Assembly (NCBI GenBank): GCA_964426675.1
Contig: CAYRRM010000015.1
Location: 1 to 64,000, forward strand
Direction: 5' to 3'
DNA length: 64,000 nucleotides
From: DYMC01 sp035406705
GTDB taxonomy: Bacteria; Verrucomicrobiota; Lentisphaeria; Victivallales; GWF2-50-93
Under the pieces are notes generated by a model. The model was not told where the DNA came from, did not search any database, and saw nothing but the letters and a program-made list of their open reading frames with translations. The position numbers and the translations under genes are program-made. Positions 18,655-27,560 of this stretch are shown here, piece after piece (within the stretch, counting starts at the first letter, position 1; the number at the start of each line of letters is the position of its first letter).

Positions 18655-19469
18655 TTTTTAACCTCATTGTTTATTATTGGTGTTATATCGAAATCTGGAG
18701 TAAGAAGTTTTATATGGAAAAATCTATCAAGAACTTCTCCGATTGGCCCGGAAAGTATATAAAAATTAATAAGAAAAATTATAATTGGAGCCGGTCTTAT
18801 AAATATAGAAATGGCGATAGATAATATGAAGAATATTTTAATAGGATTCCTTTTTGCTGACTGGAGCCATTTTCCCGCATGTATATATCGGATGTTGCTA
18901 ACCATTAGTAAACCAAGAAGCCCTGTATATGCTGGTATAATTTCTATTACACCCTGGAACTTAATGTTCTCAAGACTATAATATATTACAAGGCTGCATA
19001 TTCCAGCAGCCGCTCCTGGGGTTGGTAGACCACTGAAGAGACTTGACTTTTTCTTTTCAAGGATAGCATGTATATTATACTTTGCCAGACGATACGCTGC
19101 GCAGCCGATAAAAACAGCACACATAGTCCATACAAAATAATAACCGACTTTGTTTAAATCCCTCAAACAATGAGCCATAATAGCAACAACTACGGCAGGG
19201 GCTACCCCAAAGGTAACCATATCGGAAAGTGAATCCATTTGTAATCCCTGAAGACTTGCAGCATTCAATATTCTTGCAGTGAAACCATCTAAAGCATCAA
19301 AAATCATTGCGAAAAGTATTATCCAGCAACTGATTGCGAAGACGGGAGCAGGTTCCTTTGGATTTTCATAGACGTTCAGAGTGTAAAGTATTGCAGCAAA
19401 ACCGCATAATGAATTGCATACAGTTAAAAAATTCGGGATCCATTTTATCCATTTGTTATTTTTTATCAA
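18651..19469 (-). CDS. pssA: CDP-diacylglycerol-serine O-phosphatidyltransferase
   Basis: Makes phosphatidylserine from CDP-diacylglycerol and serine. The CDP-alcohol phosphatidyltransferase signature is complete: DALDGFTAR, then G and two further Asp in LQMDSLSD. Five to seven membrane helices are evident (for example FLTVCNSLCGFAAIL, and IFFILSIAISIFI towards the end). 272 residues, usual for the Gram-positive-type PssA. The start appears to be TTG, since no ATG or GTG lies nearby in frame. It directly follows psd, the next enzyme of the phosphatidylethanolamine route. Confidence 0.93.
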   Translation of the reverse strand: MIKNNKWIKWIPNFLTVCNSLCGFAAILYTLNVYENPKEPAPVFAISCWIILFAMIFDALDGFTARILNAASLQGLQMDSLSDMVTFGVAPAVVVAIMAHCLRDLNKVGYYFVWTMCAVFIGCAAYRLAKYNIHAILEKKKSSLFSGLPTPGAAAGICSLVIYYSLENIKFQGVIEIIPAYTGLLGLLMVSNIRYIHAGKWLQSAKRNPIKIFFILSIAISIFIRPAPIIIFLINFYILSGPIGEVLDRFFHIKLLTPDFDITPIINNEVKK

Positions 19470-19505
19470 ATTTGAGAATTGCTTTTTCAGAATTCACCCG
19501 ATATT

Positions 19506-20183
19506 TTATGCTTTAAAAGTTGCAATTATTGAGTTTCCAGCATAAACTTTATCGCCTATTGAAACTTTTATTAATATATCTTCAGTATTTGGAAGATACA
19601 ATTCAGTTCTTGAACCAAATTTAATCATCCCGAATTTTTCTCCCCTTTTAAATCTTTTTCCCGGAGTGGCTTCGGAGACAATTCTCCTTGCTATTGCTCC
19701 AGAAATTTGTTTGATAATTATGTTAAATTTTTCCCCTTTATATTCGGCTTCACATAGAATTGTATTTGATTCATTTTCAGAAGAGGCAAGAGATGAACGA
19801 GCATCATGAAAATTTCCTTCTTTATACTTTACGTCAATAACAGTCAAATCTAATGGCATTCTATTTATATGAACGTCAAAAACAGACAAAAAAATACCTA
19901 TTCTTTTATACTTATTTCCACTGGAAAAAGGGCAATCAACGATCTCTATGTCTTTTATTACTCCATCGGCAGGAGATAAAATAAGTGAATCATCAAGAGG
20001 TATTTTTCTATATGGATCACGGAAAAATAAGGCAAATGGTACCCATAAAATTATTAATAAGAATGATAATATATTTAGAGCATAAATTTTAAAAATTGAA
20101 GCAATCAATAAGGTAATTAATGAAAGTGTTGCGGAAATTATAGCTGTAAAAAGCCATTCTTTCTTTCCATATTTCGTAAGCAT
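19506..20183 (-). CDS. psd: Phosphatidylserine decarboxylase (short pyruvoyl type)
   Basis: Converts phosphatidylserine to phosphatidylethanolamine. Two N-terminal hydrophobic helices precede the catalytic domain, with SPADGVIKDIE, LSVFDVHINRMP and the self-cleavage site KFGSRTELYLP, where the Ser becomes the pyruvoyl group. I place the start at the ATG at 20183 (MLTKYG), giving 225 residues, because homologues of the short class begin at the equivalent position; a TTG at 20213 is the alternative. The psd-pssA pair forms a complete PE branch. Confidence 0.92.
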   Translation of the reverse strand: MLTKYGKKEWLFTAIISATLSLITLLIASIFKIYALNILSFLLIILWVPFALFFRDPYRKIPLDDSLILSPADGVIKDIEIVDCPFSSGNKYKRIGIFLSVFDVHINRMPLDLTVIDVKYKEGNFHDARSSLASSENESNTILCEAEYKGEKFNIIIKQISGAIARRIVSEATPGKRFKRGEKFGMIKFGSRTELYLPNTEDILIKVSIGDKVYAGNSIIATFKA

Positions 20184-20347
20184 AAAAAACCCCAATTTTT
20201 GATCTTGGTTCAAAATATATATAGTTCGAGTTTACTCTCTTCTCCAAATTATTTTCAATGATTTTTCTCCATTGAAATAATCGTTTGTTGTAAACATTGC
20301 AAATCAAAAATTTTACCAAAAAAAAATGATGATTTACAGTCGATAAA

Positions 20348-20370
20348 TCAAATGAGGCAAACTCATTTGA
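20348..20370. repeat. Perfect 9-base inverted repeat
   Basis: TCAAATGAG and CTCATTTGA arms with the loop GCAAA. No T-tract follows. Confidence 0.5.
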
Positions 20371-20409
20371 CCCTGAATAGTTATTTTTGCAGAATATGAA
20401 ATCATTAAT

Positions 20410-20443
20410 CACGTGAGCACATTGGATTAGAGAGACTCACGTG
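20410..20443. repeat. 8-base inverted repeat CACGTGAG/CTCACGTG
   Basis: Perfect arms separated by 18 bases, in the same structured intergenic region; each arm contains a CACGTG or near-CACGTG core. Confidence 0.45.
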
Positions 20444-20577
20444 GCATGCCTTCTGTCTGTATATTTCATAAGTTGTGAAATATCGCAAATTAATTTAAAA
20501 GAACATAGCCTTTTTGGAGGCAAAAAAAATTATAAACTAAGTAATATAGTTTAGTCTTTATTTAAGAAAAATTCAAT

Positions 20578-21087
20578 TTAACTGTGTTTGTTAAAAATTT
20601 TATCAGCGAGTTTCTTTTTACGCCGTTGCCTATAGCTGACAACCATGCCATATACTGTAAAGTATCCGATTACTGCAGAAATTACACCGAATAAAAGACC
20701 ACCCGCGAAAAAAGCAATAATGATTTCAGAACTTAATTCAAGAAAGTCAGAGATGGAAAAATTTTTAAGAATTTCCCTAAATGTTTTCAACAGAAATGGA
20801 AAACTTAATTTTAGTCTGAGAAGCTTCCCTCCTACCCAGCATTGTACGGGATATATAAGCCAGACCGTGTAAATATTTGTTGGAAGGGTAAATATGAGGC
20901 TAATAATTTTACGCGCTCTGAAAGCAAAAGCAAGAAGTAGAGTAAAAGGTATCTGCAAACCAATTGGGATAAAAAATCCGCAGAATAAACCTATAGCTGC
21001 ACTTTTTGCTGTAATTTCAGGGCTTATTTCATCTTTTATTAGTTTTAAATAAAAAGTTCTTAGTTTTTTTTTATCTATTAGTTTCAT
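20578..21087 (-). CDS. DUF2062-family membrane protein
   Basis: Matches the DUF2062 pattern by eye: SPEITAKSAAIGLFCGFFIPIGLQIP, followed by hydrophobic helices and an NIYTVWLIYPVQCWVGGKLL segment. Two or three membrane helices and a basic C-terminal tail (YRQRRKKKLADK). The function of the family is unestablished; members often sit near envelope or glycosyltransferase genes. 169 residues, ATG start. It stands alone between queA and psd. Confidence 0.75.
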   Translation of the reverse strand: MKLIDKKKLRTFYLKLIKDEISPEITAKSAAIGLFCGFFIPIGLQIPFTLLLAFAFRARKIISLIFTLPTNIYTVWLIYPVQCWVGGKLLRLKLSFPFLLKTFREILKNFSISDFLELSSEIIIAFFAGGLLFGVISAVIGYFTVYGMVVSYRQRRKKKLADKIFNKHS

Positions 21088-21220
21088 ATTTTTTTTTAAC
21101 GTAGGTAAGCTAACTCATCAAAAAAAGTTGTCTAATTAAATAAGAAAAAATTTAATCAAAAAATTAAAAATTTTTTTTATAATTAAAATCTTGAAGCGGC
21201 CAATTAATTAAGGAGTTAGG

Positions 21221-22294
21221 TTATTTTATTAGCATACAATCTCCATAGCTGTAAAAACGAAATTTTTCCTTTATAGCTAAATTATAAGCATTCATTATTT
21301 TTTCTTTACCTGCGAATGCGCATACCAGTAAAAATAGAGTGCTTTTCGGTAAATGAAAATTTGTAAAAAGAATGTCTGCGCTCTTTATCTCATAAGGGGG
21401 ATAGATAAAAATATTTGTTTTTCCTGAGAAGGGATGGATTTTAGCATCATCTCCTAAGGCGCTCTCTAAAGCTCTGATAGTAGTGGTTCCGATAGCAATT
21501 ATTTTGTTTCCTTTTTCTTTTGCGAAGTTTATTTTTTGCGCTTCAGATTCACTTATGCTGAAATATTCAGAGTGTATTTTATGTTCAGAAACATTATTTG
21601 TTTTTATTGGACGAAATGTTCCTATTCCGACATGTAATGTCAGTTCAGCAATATTAACTCCTTTTTTAGAGATTCTTTCAAAAATTTCATTTGTAAAGTG
21701 TAACCCAGCTGTTGGAGATGCGATAGAGCCATCATTTTTTGCGTAAACTGTTTGATATCTTTCAGTGTCCAGTCTTTCATCAGGACGTTTTATATAAGGA
21801 GGCAAGGGGATGTGTCCATATTCATCAAGTAAAATCTGGAGGTTTTCTCCTTCAGAGATAAACTTTATTTTTGTTTCTGGAGAATTAGTTAAAACTTCTA
21901 TTTTTAAAGGTGGTAGTTTTTTGTTTTGAGGTGTTATTGCAAGGAATTCTTTAAATTTTTTCAAATTTCTATGAGGTTTTGTTAGCACTGTCCAGATTTT
22001 TTTTGTTGGATCGCTTGGTTCTACCATAAGAAACTCTGTTTTTTTCTCTGGTGCTGTTAGCGGAGATGCAAAGATTCTTGCCTTTATCACCTTGCTATTA
22101 TTCCTCACTACGCAGTCGCCTTTTTGGAAAAATTCGGGTATTTCTTTGAATTTGCGAATTTCGCAACTACCGCTTTTTCTATCGAGCACGAGCATTCTTG
22201 ATTGGTCTCTTTGGGGCAGTGGATAATATGCAATTAATTCAGGTGGAAGTTGATAGTCGAAATCTTCCAGCAATATTTCGGTAAATTTCCTCAT
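21221..22294 (-). CDS. queA: S-adenosylmethionine:tRNA ribosyltransferase-isomerase
   Basis: Transfers the ribosyl moiety of SAM to preQ1 in tRNA, giving epoxyqueuosine. Recognised by DFDYQLPPELIAYYPLPQRD at the N-terminus, SPTAGLHFT in the middle and HVGIGTFRPI after it. 357 residues, normal. ATG start. The first 56 bases overlap the 3' end of glgA in another frame, an unusually long same-strand overlap. A palindrome is read in the CEIRK frame near residue 45. Confidence 0.95.
   Translation of the reverse strand: MRKFTEILLEDFDYQLPPELIAYYPLPQRDQSRMLVLDRKSGSCEIRKFKEIPEFFQKGDCVVRNNSKVIKARIFASPLTAPEKKTEFLMVEPSDPTKKIWTVLTKPHRNLKKFKEFLAITPQNKKLPPLKIEVLTNSPETKIKFISEGENLQILLDEYGHIPLPPYIKRPDERLDTERYQTVYAKNDGSIASPTAGLHFTNEIFERISKKGVNIAELTLHVGIGTFRPIKTNNVSEHKIHSEYFSISESEAQKINFAKEKGNKIIAIGTTTIRALESALGDDAKIHPFSGKTNIFIYPPYEIKSADILFTNFHLPKSTLFLLVCAFAGKEKIMNAYNLAIKEKFRFYSYGDCMLIK
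22153..22165. repeat. TGCGA-N3-TCGCA palindrome, copy 8
   Basis: Perfect copy inside queA, read on the minus strand as TGC-GAA-ATT-CGC (CEIR). Confidence 0.9.
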
Positions 22295-23849
22295 ATTCTC
22301 CTGCGGTTTTATTCCATGAGAAATCTTTTTTCATAGCGTTAATTTGCATTTTACGAAAATTATCTTTTTCGTTTCTATAAACGGAAGCAGCCCAACGCAT
22401 AGTATTTCGGAGGGACTCTGGATTGAGATCCCAGAATTTAAAACCGGTTGAGGATTCAAGTGTCTTTGTATCATAGTTTATTACGGTATCATGTAGTCCA
22501 CCCGTGGCACGGACGATTGGCAGAGTTCCATATCTCATACTATACATCTGGTTGAGTCCGCAAGGCTCATATCTTGATGGCATAACAAAGAGATCGGCTC
22601 CTGCTTCTATTATATGAGAGAGTTCTGAATTATAAGCTGCCGTATATTTAAATTTGTCAGGGAATTTTGATGCAAGCCAGTGCAGATGATTTTCAATATT
22701 AGGATCACCTGAAGCCAGAACAACGAATTGAACGTCATCATACATGAGCATATTTTCTACAGCAGTGGCGAAAACATCTATTCCCTTTTGATAAGCAAGT
22801 CTGGATATGAGACCAAAGAGAGGAACATCAGGTTTTTGTGGAAGTCCTGTGCGAGATTGTAAATCATATTTGCAATTTAGTTTACCCTTAAGATTTGTAA
22901 TAGAATAATTTTTTGCAATTATGTGATCTGTCTCTGGGTTCCATTCTTTTATATCAATTCCATTTAATACCCCTTTTAACTTTCCTTCCGATGCTCTATG
23001 TCTTAGTGCTGCATCAAGGTTAAAACCGTAGGCAGGAGACAAAATTTCCTCTGCATGAGTTGGACTTACTGTTGTTATGAAGTCCGCTGTCATTATGCCA
23101 CCTTTCAACAGATTAATATGATCGTAAAATTCCAGACAAAGATGATTGAAATATTCCCAGCCAAGTCCGGTAAAATATAATTGTGATTTATGAAAACATC
23201 CTTGATAGGCAATATTATGTACAGTTATTACTGAAGAAGTTTTTGCGAAATTCGCAATTGTCGAATATAAGTGACTTTTCAAGTAAACACATGCGAGCGC
23301 TGTATGCCAATCATGAGCATGAATAATATCTGGAGAAATTCCAAGAGAGATGATTGTTTGCATTGCGGCTCTGGAAAAAAATATGAAACGTTCGGCATTA
23401 TCTCCATATTCGATTCCATTCCAATCGTAGAGAGCGGGTCTATCAAAATATCTGTCATATTCAATAAATAAGAATCTTAAATTATTACTTTTTTTTAATT
23501 CAAGTACCTGTGCATATTCAATTCGGCCATCGAAGTGAAAAGACAGAGGACTAACTTTAACAGAGATATCTTTTGAAAATTTTGTCATTTTCTGTTTGTA
23601 GTAGGGGAGAATCACTGTGACATTATCACCTCTTTCTGATAGGGCAGAGGAAAGAGAGGATACCACATCTGCAAGTCCGCCTGTCATAGCATATGGCCTT
23701 GCTTCACTTGTGAGCATAACAATTTGCATTGATTCTCTTTTTCTATCCTTGGAATCTTGTGTCATTTTGGTTTTTATGACTTTTCCTTCAGTTCTTTTTA
23801 TCTCTTTGTGCAATAGATTATTTTTCCGGTCTTTTTTGTTTCTTTTCAT
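22239..23849 (-). CDS. glgA: Glycogen synthase (GT5)
   Basis: Elongates alpha-1,4-glucan from ADP- or UDP-glucose. The GT5 core begins at MQIVMLTSEARPYAMTGGLADV, and VITVHNIAYQG, ISRLAYQKG and a late MPSRYEPCGLNQMYSMRYG motif follow. In the substrate loop the family's KTGGL is MTGGL here, so the usual Lys is Met. The core start (ATG at 23729) is preceded by a basic extension of about 40 residues from the ATG at 23849; either start could be used, as no strong ribosome site stands out. The 3' end overlaps queA. One palindrome (ANFA). Confidence 0.9.
   Translation of the reverse strand: MKRNKKDRKNNLLHKEIKRTEGKVIKTKMTQDSKDRKRESMQIVMLTSEARPYAMTGGLADVVSSLSSALSERGDNVTVILPYYKQKMTKFSKDISVKVSPLSFHFDGRIEYAQVLELKKSNNLRFLFIEYDRYFDRPALYDWNGIEYGDNAERFIFFSRAAMQTIISLGISPDIIHAHDWHTALACVYLKSHLYSTIANFAKTSSVITVHNIAYQGCFHKSQLYFTGLGWEYFNHLCLEFYDHINLLKGGIMTADFITTVSPTHAEEILSPAYGFNLDAALRHRASEGKLKGVLNGIDIKEWNPETDHIIAKNYSITNLKGKLNCKYDLQSRTGLPQKPDVPLFGLISRLAYQKGIDVFATAVENMLMYDDVQFVVLASGDPNIENHLHWLASKFPDKFKYTAAYNSELSHIIEAGADLFVMPSRYEPCGLNQMYSMRYGTLPIVRATGGLHDTVINYDTKTLESSTGFKFWDLNPESLRNTMRWAASVYRNEKDNFRKMQINAMKKDFSWNKTAGEYEEIYRNIAGRFRLSTST
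23244..23256. repeat. TGCGA-N3-TCGCA palindrome, copy 9
   Basis: Perfect copy inside glgA, read on the minus strand as ANFA. Confidence 0.9.
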
Positions 23850-23966
23850 ATATACCACATTATTATGAGAATTAATAACAATTATTTTAACTTGAATTTT
23901 GGAAATATTAGCATAACTTATTGAAATTTCTCATTTAAATTTTAAAATTTTTGGAGGAGAGCTAAA

Positions 23967-24923
23967 ATGTCAAGGAAAATTCTACTGTGCGTGACAGCGG
24001 TTTTAGCGTTCAACCTTGGAACATTTGCTGAAGAGGAAGAACAAAAAGCCGTTGTAGTTGTTGAAAAAAACAATGGGGAAAAAACAACGGAAAAACAGAC
24101 TACAGAAGCTACAGAAACCGAAATAAAAGAGCAAAAGGAGGGAGAAGGAGAAGTTGTAAAAGAAGTTACTAAGGATAATGAGGAAAAGAAAGATAATATC
24201 GTGGCGCAAGAGGCAGCAAAAGAAGAAGAAGTAAAAAAGTCTACTGAAGCTATTGAGAAAAAAGAAGAGGAAGAAGATTCTGATAGCTTTTTGTCTTTCT
24301 TGAATCCTTTAAATTGGTTTAGTTCGGAAGATGAAAAGAACGAAGAAATGGAAGAAGTAGCCAAGGATGCACAAGGGGAAAAAGTGGAAAAAAAAGAAAA
24401 TCCACAACCTCTGGTAGAAGAAAAGAAGGAAAAAGTTGATGAAGGTCCATCAATTGGCAGAGTCATTTTATTATGGCTACCTAACATACTTCTTGATATT
24501 ACAGATATCGTATCAGTCGATGCTGGTGTTGGATCAGAAACAGCTCTGGAAGTAGATCTTACAAAATATCTTGGGATTGGTTTCGCGTTTGGTGAAAAAT
24601 ATTTCATTCAGAAAGGGTTTAGCAGACAGTATGGGGGTGGATACAGTTCCGGTTGGGATATGCAATTTTTATGCTTTAATACTGAAAAACGCTACGTAGA
24701 AGATACCTTTGGAACGACAAAAAGATATTATGTTGGTAGAAAAGATTTTGAATTAGCTGACTCTGCTAATCATACATATCGTGATAAAGTGAGAGACTTT
24801 TATGCTATTAGTGTAAAAGCAGGCTGGCTCGCCATAATTAATTTTGAAGTTCATCCTATTGAAATAGCAGACCTGATTACATCAGTGTTTTTTATTGACA
24901 TTACTGGAGATAATCTAAAGTAG
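23967..24923 (+). CDS. Secreted protein with a long Glu/Lys-rich linker
   Basis: The signal peptide is clear (MSRKILLCVTAVLAFNLGTFA). Residues about 22-160 are low-complexity, rich in Glu, Lys, Val and Thr. A folded C-terminal part of about 155 residues follows, starting at GRVILLWLPNILLDITDIVSVDAGVG, with repeated Gly/aromatic segments (YGGGYSSGWDM). That end looks like a small periplasmic or outer-membrane-attached domain, but I do not recognise it. ATG preceded by the strong site GGAGGAG. A strong terminator follows, so the gene is probably monocistronic. Confidence 0.75.
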   Translation: MSRKILLCVTAVLAFNLGTFAEEEEQKAVVVVEKNNGEKTTEKQTTEATETEIKEQKEGEGEVVKEVTKDNEEKKDNIVAQEAAKEEEVKKSTEAIEKKEEEEDSDSFLSFLNPLNWFSSEDEKNEEMEEVAKDAQGEKVEKKENPQPLVEEKKEKVDEGPSIGRVILLWLPNILLDITDIVSVDAGVGSETALEVDLTKYLGIGFAFGEKYFIQKGFSRQYGGGYSSGWDMQFLCFNTEKRYVEDTFGTTKRYYVGRKDFELADSANHTYRDKVRDFYAISVKAGWLAIINFEVHPIEIADLITSVFFIDITGDNLK

Positions 24924-24950
24924 ATTATCTTTAGAGAGTATAGATAAATA

Positions 24951-24984
24951 AAAAGACGGCGTAATTTACGCCGTCTTTTTTTTC
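24951..24984 (+). terminator. Rho-independent terminator
   Basis: AAAAGACGGCGTAA and its exact complement form a long GC-containing stem with a minimal loop, followed by a run of T. It ends the acidic secreted-protein transcript. Confidence 0.9.
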
Positions 24985-25403
24985 TGATAATTTGTAGCAT
25001 AAAATTTAAGATAGAAGAGGAAATAGTTGCTTCATTTACAATTTTACTTCAATCAGATTTAATTTATTGATTCATATGACTGTGAAGAGTTGATTACTCC
25101 ACAAGATCAATAGATTCGCACTCCAATAAAAAGAATCGAGAAAATGATATGTTGTAAATAGTGATTTTTATGAAAAGTCAGTAAAAAAAGATATCTGTGC
25201 TTTTTGTGTTTTTATGAAGGAAAAGAGTATTAGGAGATTTAGATTTCTTAAATATCTTTACGCAGTTTATCTTTTAAAAAAGGTGTTATGAAAGCATAAG
25301 GTAGGAGCATTTTTATTCTGTTTTTTTTGTTATTTACAGTAGTTGCATTTTCTCTTGTAGGTCTAAAAAAAATATACAAACATTTTAGAGGCAAAATATA
25401 GCT
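24985..25403. other. Intergenic region without recognised features
   Basis: About 420 AT-rich bases between the terminator and the convergent membrane-protein gene. I see no supported gene, repeat or RNA. A hydrophobic 30-codon stretch at 25309-25401 lacks an ATG, GTG or TTG start at a useful place. Confidence 0.5.
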
Positions 25404-26375
25404 TTACTCCTGGAAAAATTCGGGGTGTTTTTTTGCTATTTCCGTAATATTTTCTGGAGTCAATAAGAGGAATCTTTCATCAAAGGCTTTTTCGAAATTT
25501 TTCTCTTTGCTTTTTACTTTTTCTTTCATTGGTTTAGTTGTTACGAGAGCATCAATAGCTTTCATATAAACTGCTTGAGCATATTTTTTTGCATCAGCTC
25601 TAAGTAATACAATTTTAGGTCGTTTTGATTCCTCTATTTGCCATATATGCATTTCGTCAGGATTTGAGGGTAGTCCTATTAAGGATATAATCAGATTGCA
25701 TTCAGGATATTTGTATATGAGGTTGTCGAAGTGTTCTGCCTTGGCTTTCTGTAAGTAAAATATTTTTCTTTCTGGTGGGATTTTTTTTGAAGATGTTTTG
25801 TCACTTGTTGATTGATAAATATCGGGGATAAAATCTGGGGAATCTATTGCAAGAATATGAATCTTTTCATTCAATCCTGCCAATAATCCGTCAAGTGTTG
25901 AATTTATTAGTTTAGATGGATTTTCTTTGTCATCTACAATAATTACTATTTTTGAATCAGGGTACTTATTGTTAAGATACTTTGCCAGAACATATCCTGC
26001 AGTTTTTGCGTAGAATAGTTCATCATTAAATGAAGTCTTTTCGTAACTATCGGCAAGAAATGAAGTATAGCCCATTAAACAGGTTCCAATAAATACGACA
26101 GAAGCCGTGAAGATACACATAACTTTACTTTTTATACTATGATCGTAGGTATACCAATAAAAAAGCAATCCAATGAGAGCAACAAAAATAACTATTGTTA
26201 TAAATGTAGTGTCTGAAAAAAAAGACCTCCCAATTCTAAGTAAGAGCGCTATTATTGAAGAAGTAAGAAGGTGAGGGAAAAATTTTGCATAATTTTCGTC
26301 GGATTGCCCTATAAAGAATGAAATTAGCGCCATTATAAAACTTGTGATGACAATAAAAGTAAGAAATGCACTCAT
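25404..26375 (-). CDS. Membrane protein of unknown function
   Basis: Four hydrophobic helices fill the first 125 residues (for example FLTFIVITSFIMALISFFI and TFITIVIFVALIGLLFYWY). The remaining 200 residues are soluble. Its pattern of alternating beta strands and acidic turns (SKIVIIVDDKENP, EKIHILAIDSP, CNLIISLIGLP, PKIVLLRADAK) is reminiscent of a periplasmic-binding-type alpha/beta fold, but this is only a pattern impression. 323 residues, ATG start. It starts 18 bases after the pyrK stop, so it is probably cotranscribed with pyrK. Confidence 0.7.
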   Translation of the reverse strand: MSAFLTFIVITSFIMALISFFIGQSDENYAKFFPHLLTSSIIALLLRIGRSFFSDTTFITIVIFVALIGLLFYWYTYDHSIKSKVMCIFTASVVFIGTCLMGYTSFLADSYEKTSFNDELFYAKTAGYVLAKYLNNKYPDSKIVIIVDDKENPSKLINSTLDGLLAGLNEKIHILAIDSPDFIPDIYQSTSDKTSSKKIPPERKIFYLQKAKAEHFDNLIYKYPECNLIISLIGLPSNPDEMHIWQIEESKRPKIVLLRADAKKYAQAVYMKAIDALVTTKPMKEKVKSKEKNFEKAFDERFLLLTPENITEIAKKHPEFFQE

Positions 26376-26393
26376 AATATCATTATTTTAATT

Positions 26394-27170
26394 TTAATCG
26401 AGAAATAAATTGCTTGCATTAAATACGGGACCGTCTTTGCATGTTCTCGAATAAGTCCATCCTCCTCCAGGCTTTTTTACCCTTACAACACATGCAAGAC
26501 ACGCTCCAACTCCACAACACATCATATGGTCAAGGCTTATTTCGGCATCGAGTTTATTATTAAGAAGTATTTTTGTTAAAGCGATAAGCATTCCTTCTGG
26601 GCCACAAGCATAAAAAGCGAAGTCTGAAATGTTTGTTTTATTTTTTCTAATAAAATCTTCAACTAATTCTGTAACAAGAGCTTTCTTGCCTTCTGAACCA
26701 TCATCTGTTGATATAGATATTTCGAAACCGAGTTTTTTATAATCTTCAATCAGGACAAGTTCAGATGAACTCTTAGCGCCTGCCAGGAGAAAACCTTTTC
26801 GAGAAACTTTTGCAAGCATGTAAGTGGCAGCAGTTCCATAACCGCCAGTTATTATCACCGGAATTTTGTCCTGGTAAATTGTAAATCCTTTGCCCAGAGG
26901 TCCGAGTATATTGCAGATTGTTCCCGGGGGAAGTGTTGAAAGGAATTCAGTTCCTTCTCCGACTAATTTATAAAGAATTTTTATCTGTCCGTTCTCATTG
27001 TCATTTATGCTGAAAGGCCTTCGAAGAATTTTATTTCTAAGCCCTTCGATTTTAAGGTGTATGAATTGTCCCGGGGTAGCTTTTTTAGCTATGTCAGAGG
27101 CATCAAAAGTAATTTTAAAATAATTTGCCTTGTATCTCAAATTCGAAATAATTTTACAGTTTATCAACAA
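26394..27170 (-). CDS. pyrK: Dihydroorotate dehydrogenase B, electron-transfer subunit
   Basis: Passes electrons from dihydroorotate oxidation to NAD+ via FAD and a [2Fe-2S] cluster. FAD-binding RRPFSI, the NAD-side CGPEGM and the cluster cysteines (CCGVGACLAC plus the later SRTCKDGP) are all present, and the end FNASNLFLD is typical. 258 residues. The start is TTG at 27170, supported by GGAG nine bases upstream. Its catalytic partner PyrD is encoded 25 kb away, next to trpA, instead of adjacent as is common. Confidence 0.92.
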   Translation of the reverse strand: MLINCKIISNLRYKANYFKITFDASDIAKKATPGQFIHLKIEGLRNKILRRPFSINDNENGQIKILYKLVGEGTEFLSTLPPGTICNILGPLGKGFTIYQDKIPVIITGGYGTAATYMLAKVSRKGFLLAGAKSSSELVLIEDYKKLGFEISISTDDGSEGKKALVTELVEDFIRKNKTNISDFAFYACGPEGMLIALTKILLNNKLDAEISLDHMMCCGVGACLACVVRVKKPGGGWTYSRTCKDGPVFNASNLFLD

Positions 27171-27482
27171 TTTTTATTTCTCCTTAATATTAATGTCGTG
27201 TTTTTAAAGAAATTATGTAAAAATTATAAATTTTTTTGATATTATTATGAGATATATGGATAATGTTATATTTTTCATTCATTTCTTATATACCAATAAA
27301 ACAGTTTGAGTATTTTAAAATACGCTCTATTTCTATTGTAATTTATAATTTACATTTAAAATTATAATATTCGAATAAAAAAAGAAAATGTAGTATTGAA
27401 AAATTAAATTTTTGAGTTAAATTCTTTTCTTCTAAATGATAATCTTAGAGCAATATAAATATAAATAATAAAAAGACGAAAT

Positions 27483-27536
27483 ATGCCTTATTTAAATCAA
27501 AAAGAAAGACTTGTAGTTGTTATTAACCCGGCATAG
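27483..27536 (+). CDS. Probable ilvB leader peptide with Leu-Val-Val-Val-Ile codons
   Basis: A 17-codon reading frame, MPYLNQKERLVVVINPA, starts at ATG and ends 127 bases before ilvB. Five consecutive branched-chain codons (CTT GTA GTT GTT ATT, 27510-27524) sit directly before a GC-rich stem, as in attenuators of acetolactate synthase genes. Shortage of charged Leu, Val or Ile tRNA would stall a ribosome here. The ribosome site is weak. This is a match to a known design, not a proven gene. Confidence 0.6.
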   Translation: MPYLNQKERLVVVINPA

Positions 27537-27560
27537 CTTCGTTCTGATGTCCTTGCCGGG
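27527..27560 (+). promoter_or_regulatory. Candidate attenuator hairpin of ilvB
   Basis: CCCGGCA pairs exactly with TGCCGGG across a 20-base loop. The left arm overlaps the last codons and stop of the leader peptide, so ribosome position would control folding. No T-run follows, so classical termination is not shown; it may act as an antiterminator or on translation. A competing pairing of TTAACC (27523-27528) with GGTTAA (27595-27600) is possible. Confidence 0.5.

Larger units (their letters stand above)
20184..20577. other. Intergenic region rich in inverted repeats
   Basis: No convincing gene. Four inverted repeats follow one another. ATTATTT(T)CAATG pairs with CATTGAAATAAT near 20252-20281. 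A 9-base perfect pair lies at 20348-20370, an 8-base pair at 20410-20443 and an 8-base pair at 20461-20483. A GCCT...AGGC stem follows near 20508-20521. The stems could belong to an untranslated RNA or to decayed mobile DNA. Confidence 0.4.

Noticed and set aside
20089..20412. A 107-residue minus-strand frame overlapping the start of psd
   Set aside because: It is out of frame with the well-supported psd gene and consists of AT-driven Asn/Phe/Tyr-rich sequence.
25309..25401. A 30-codon hydrophobic frame preceded by GGTAGGAG
   Set aside because: It has no ATG or GTG at a usable place, only ATT or a late TTG, and no family match.
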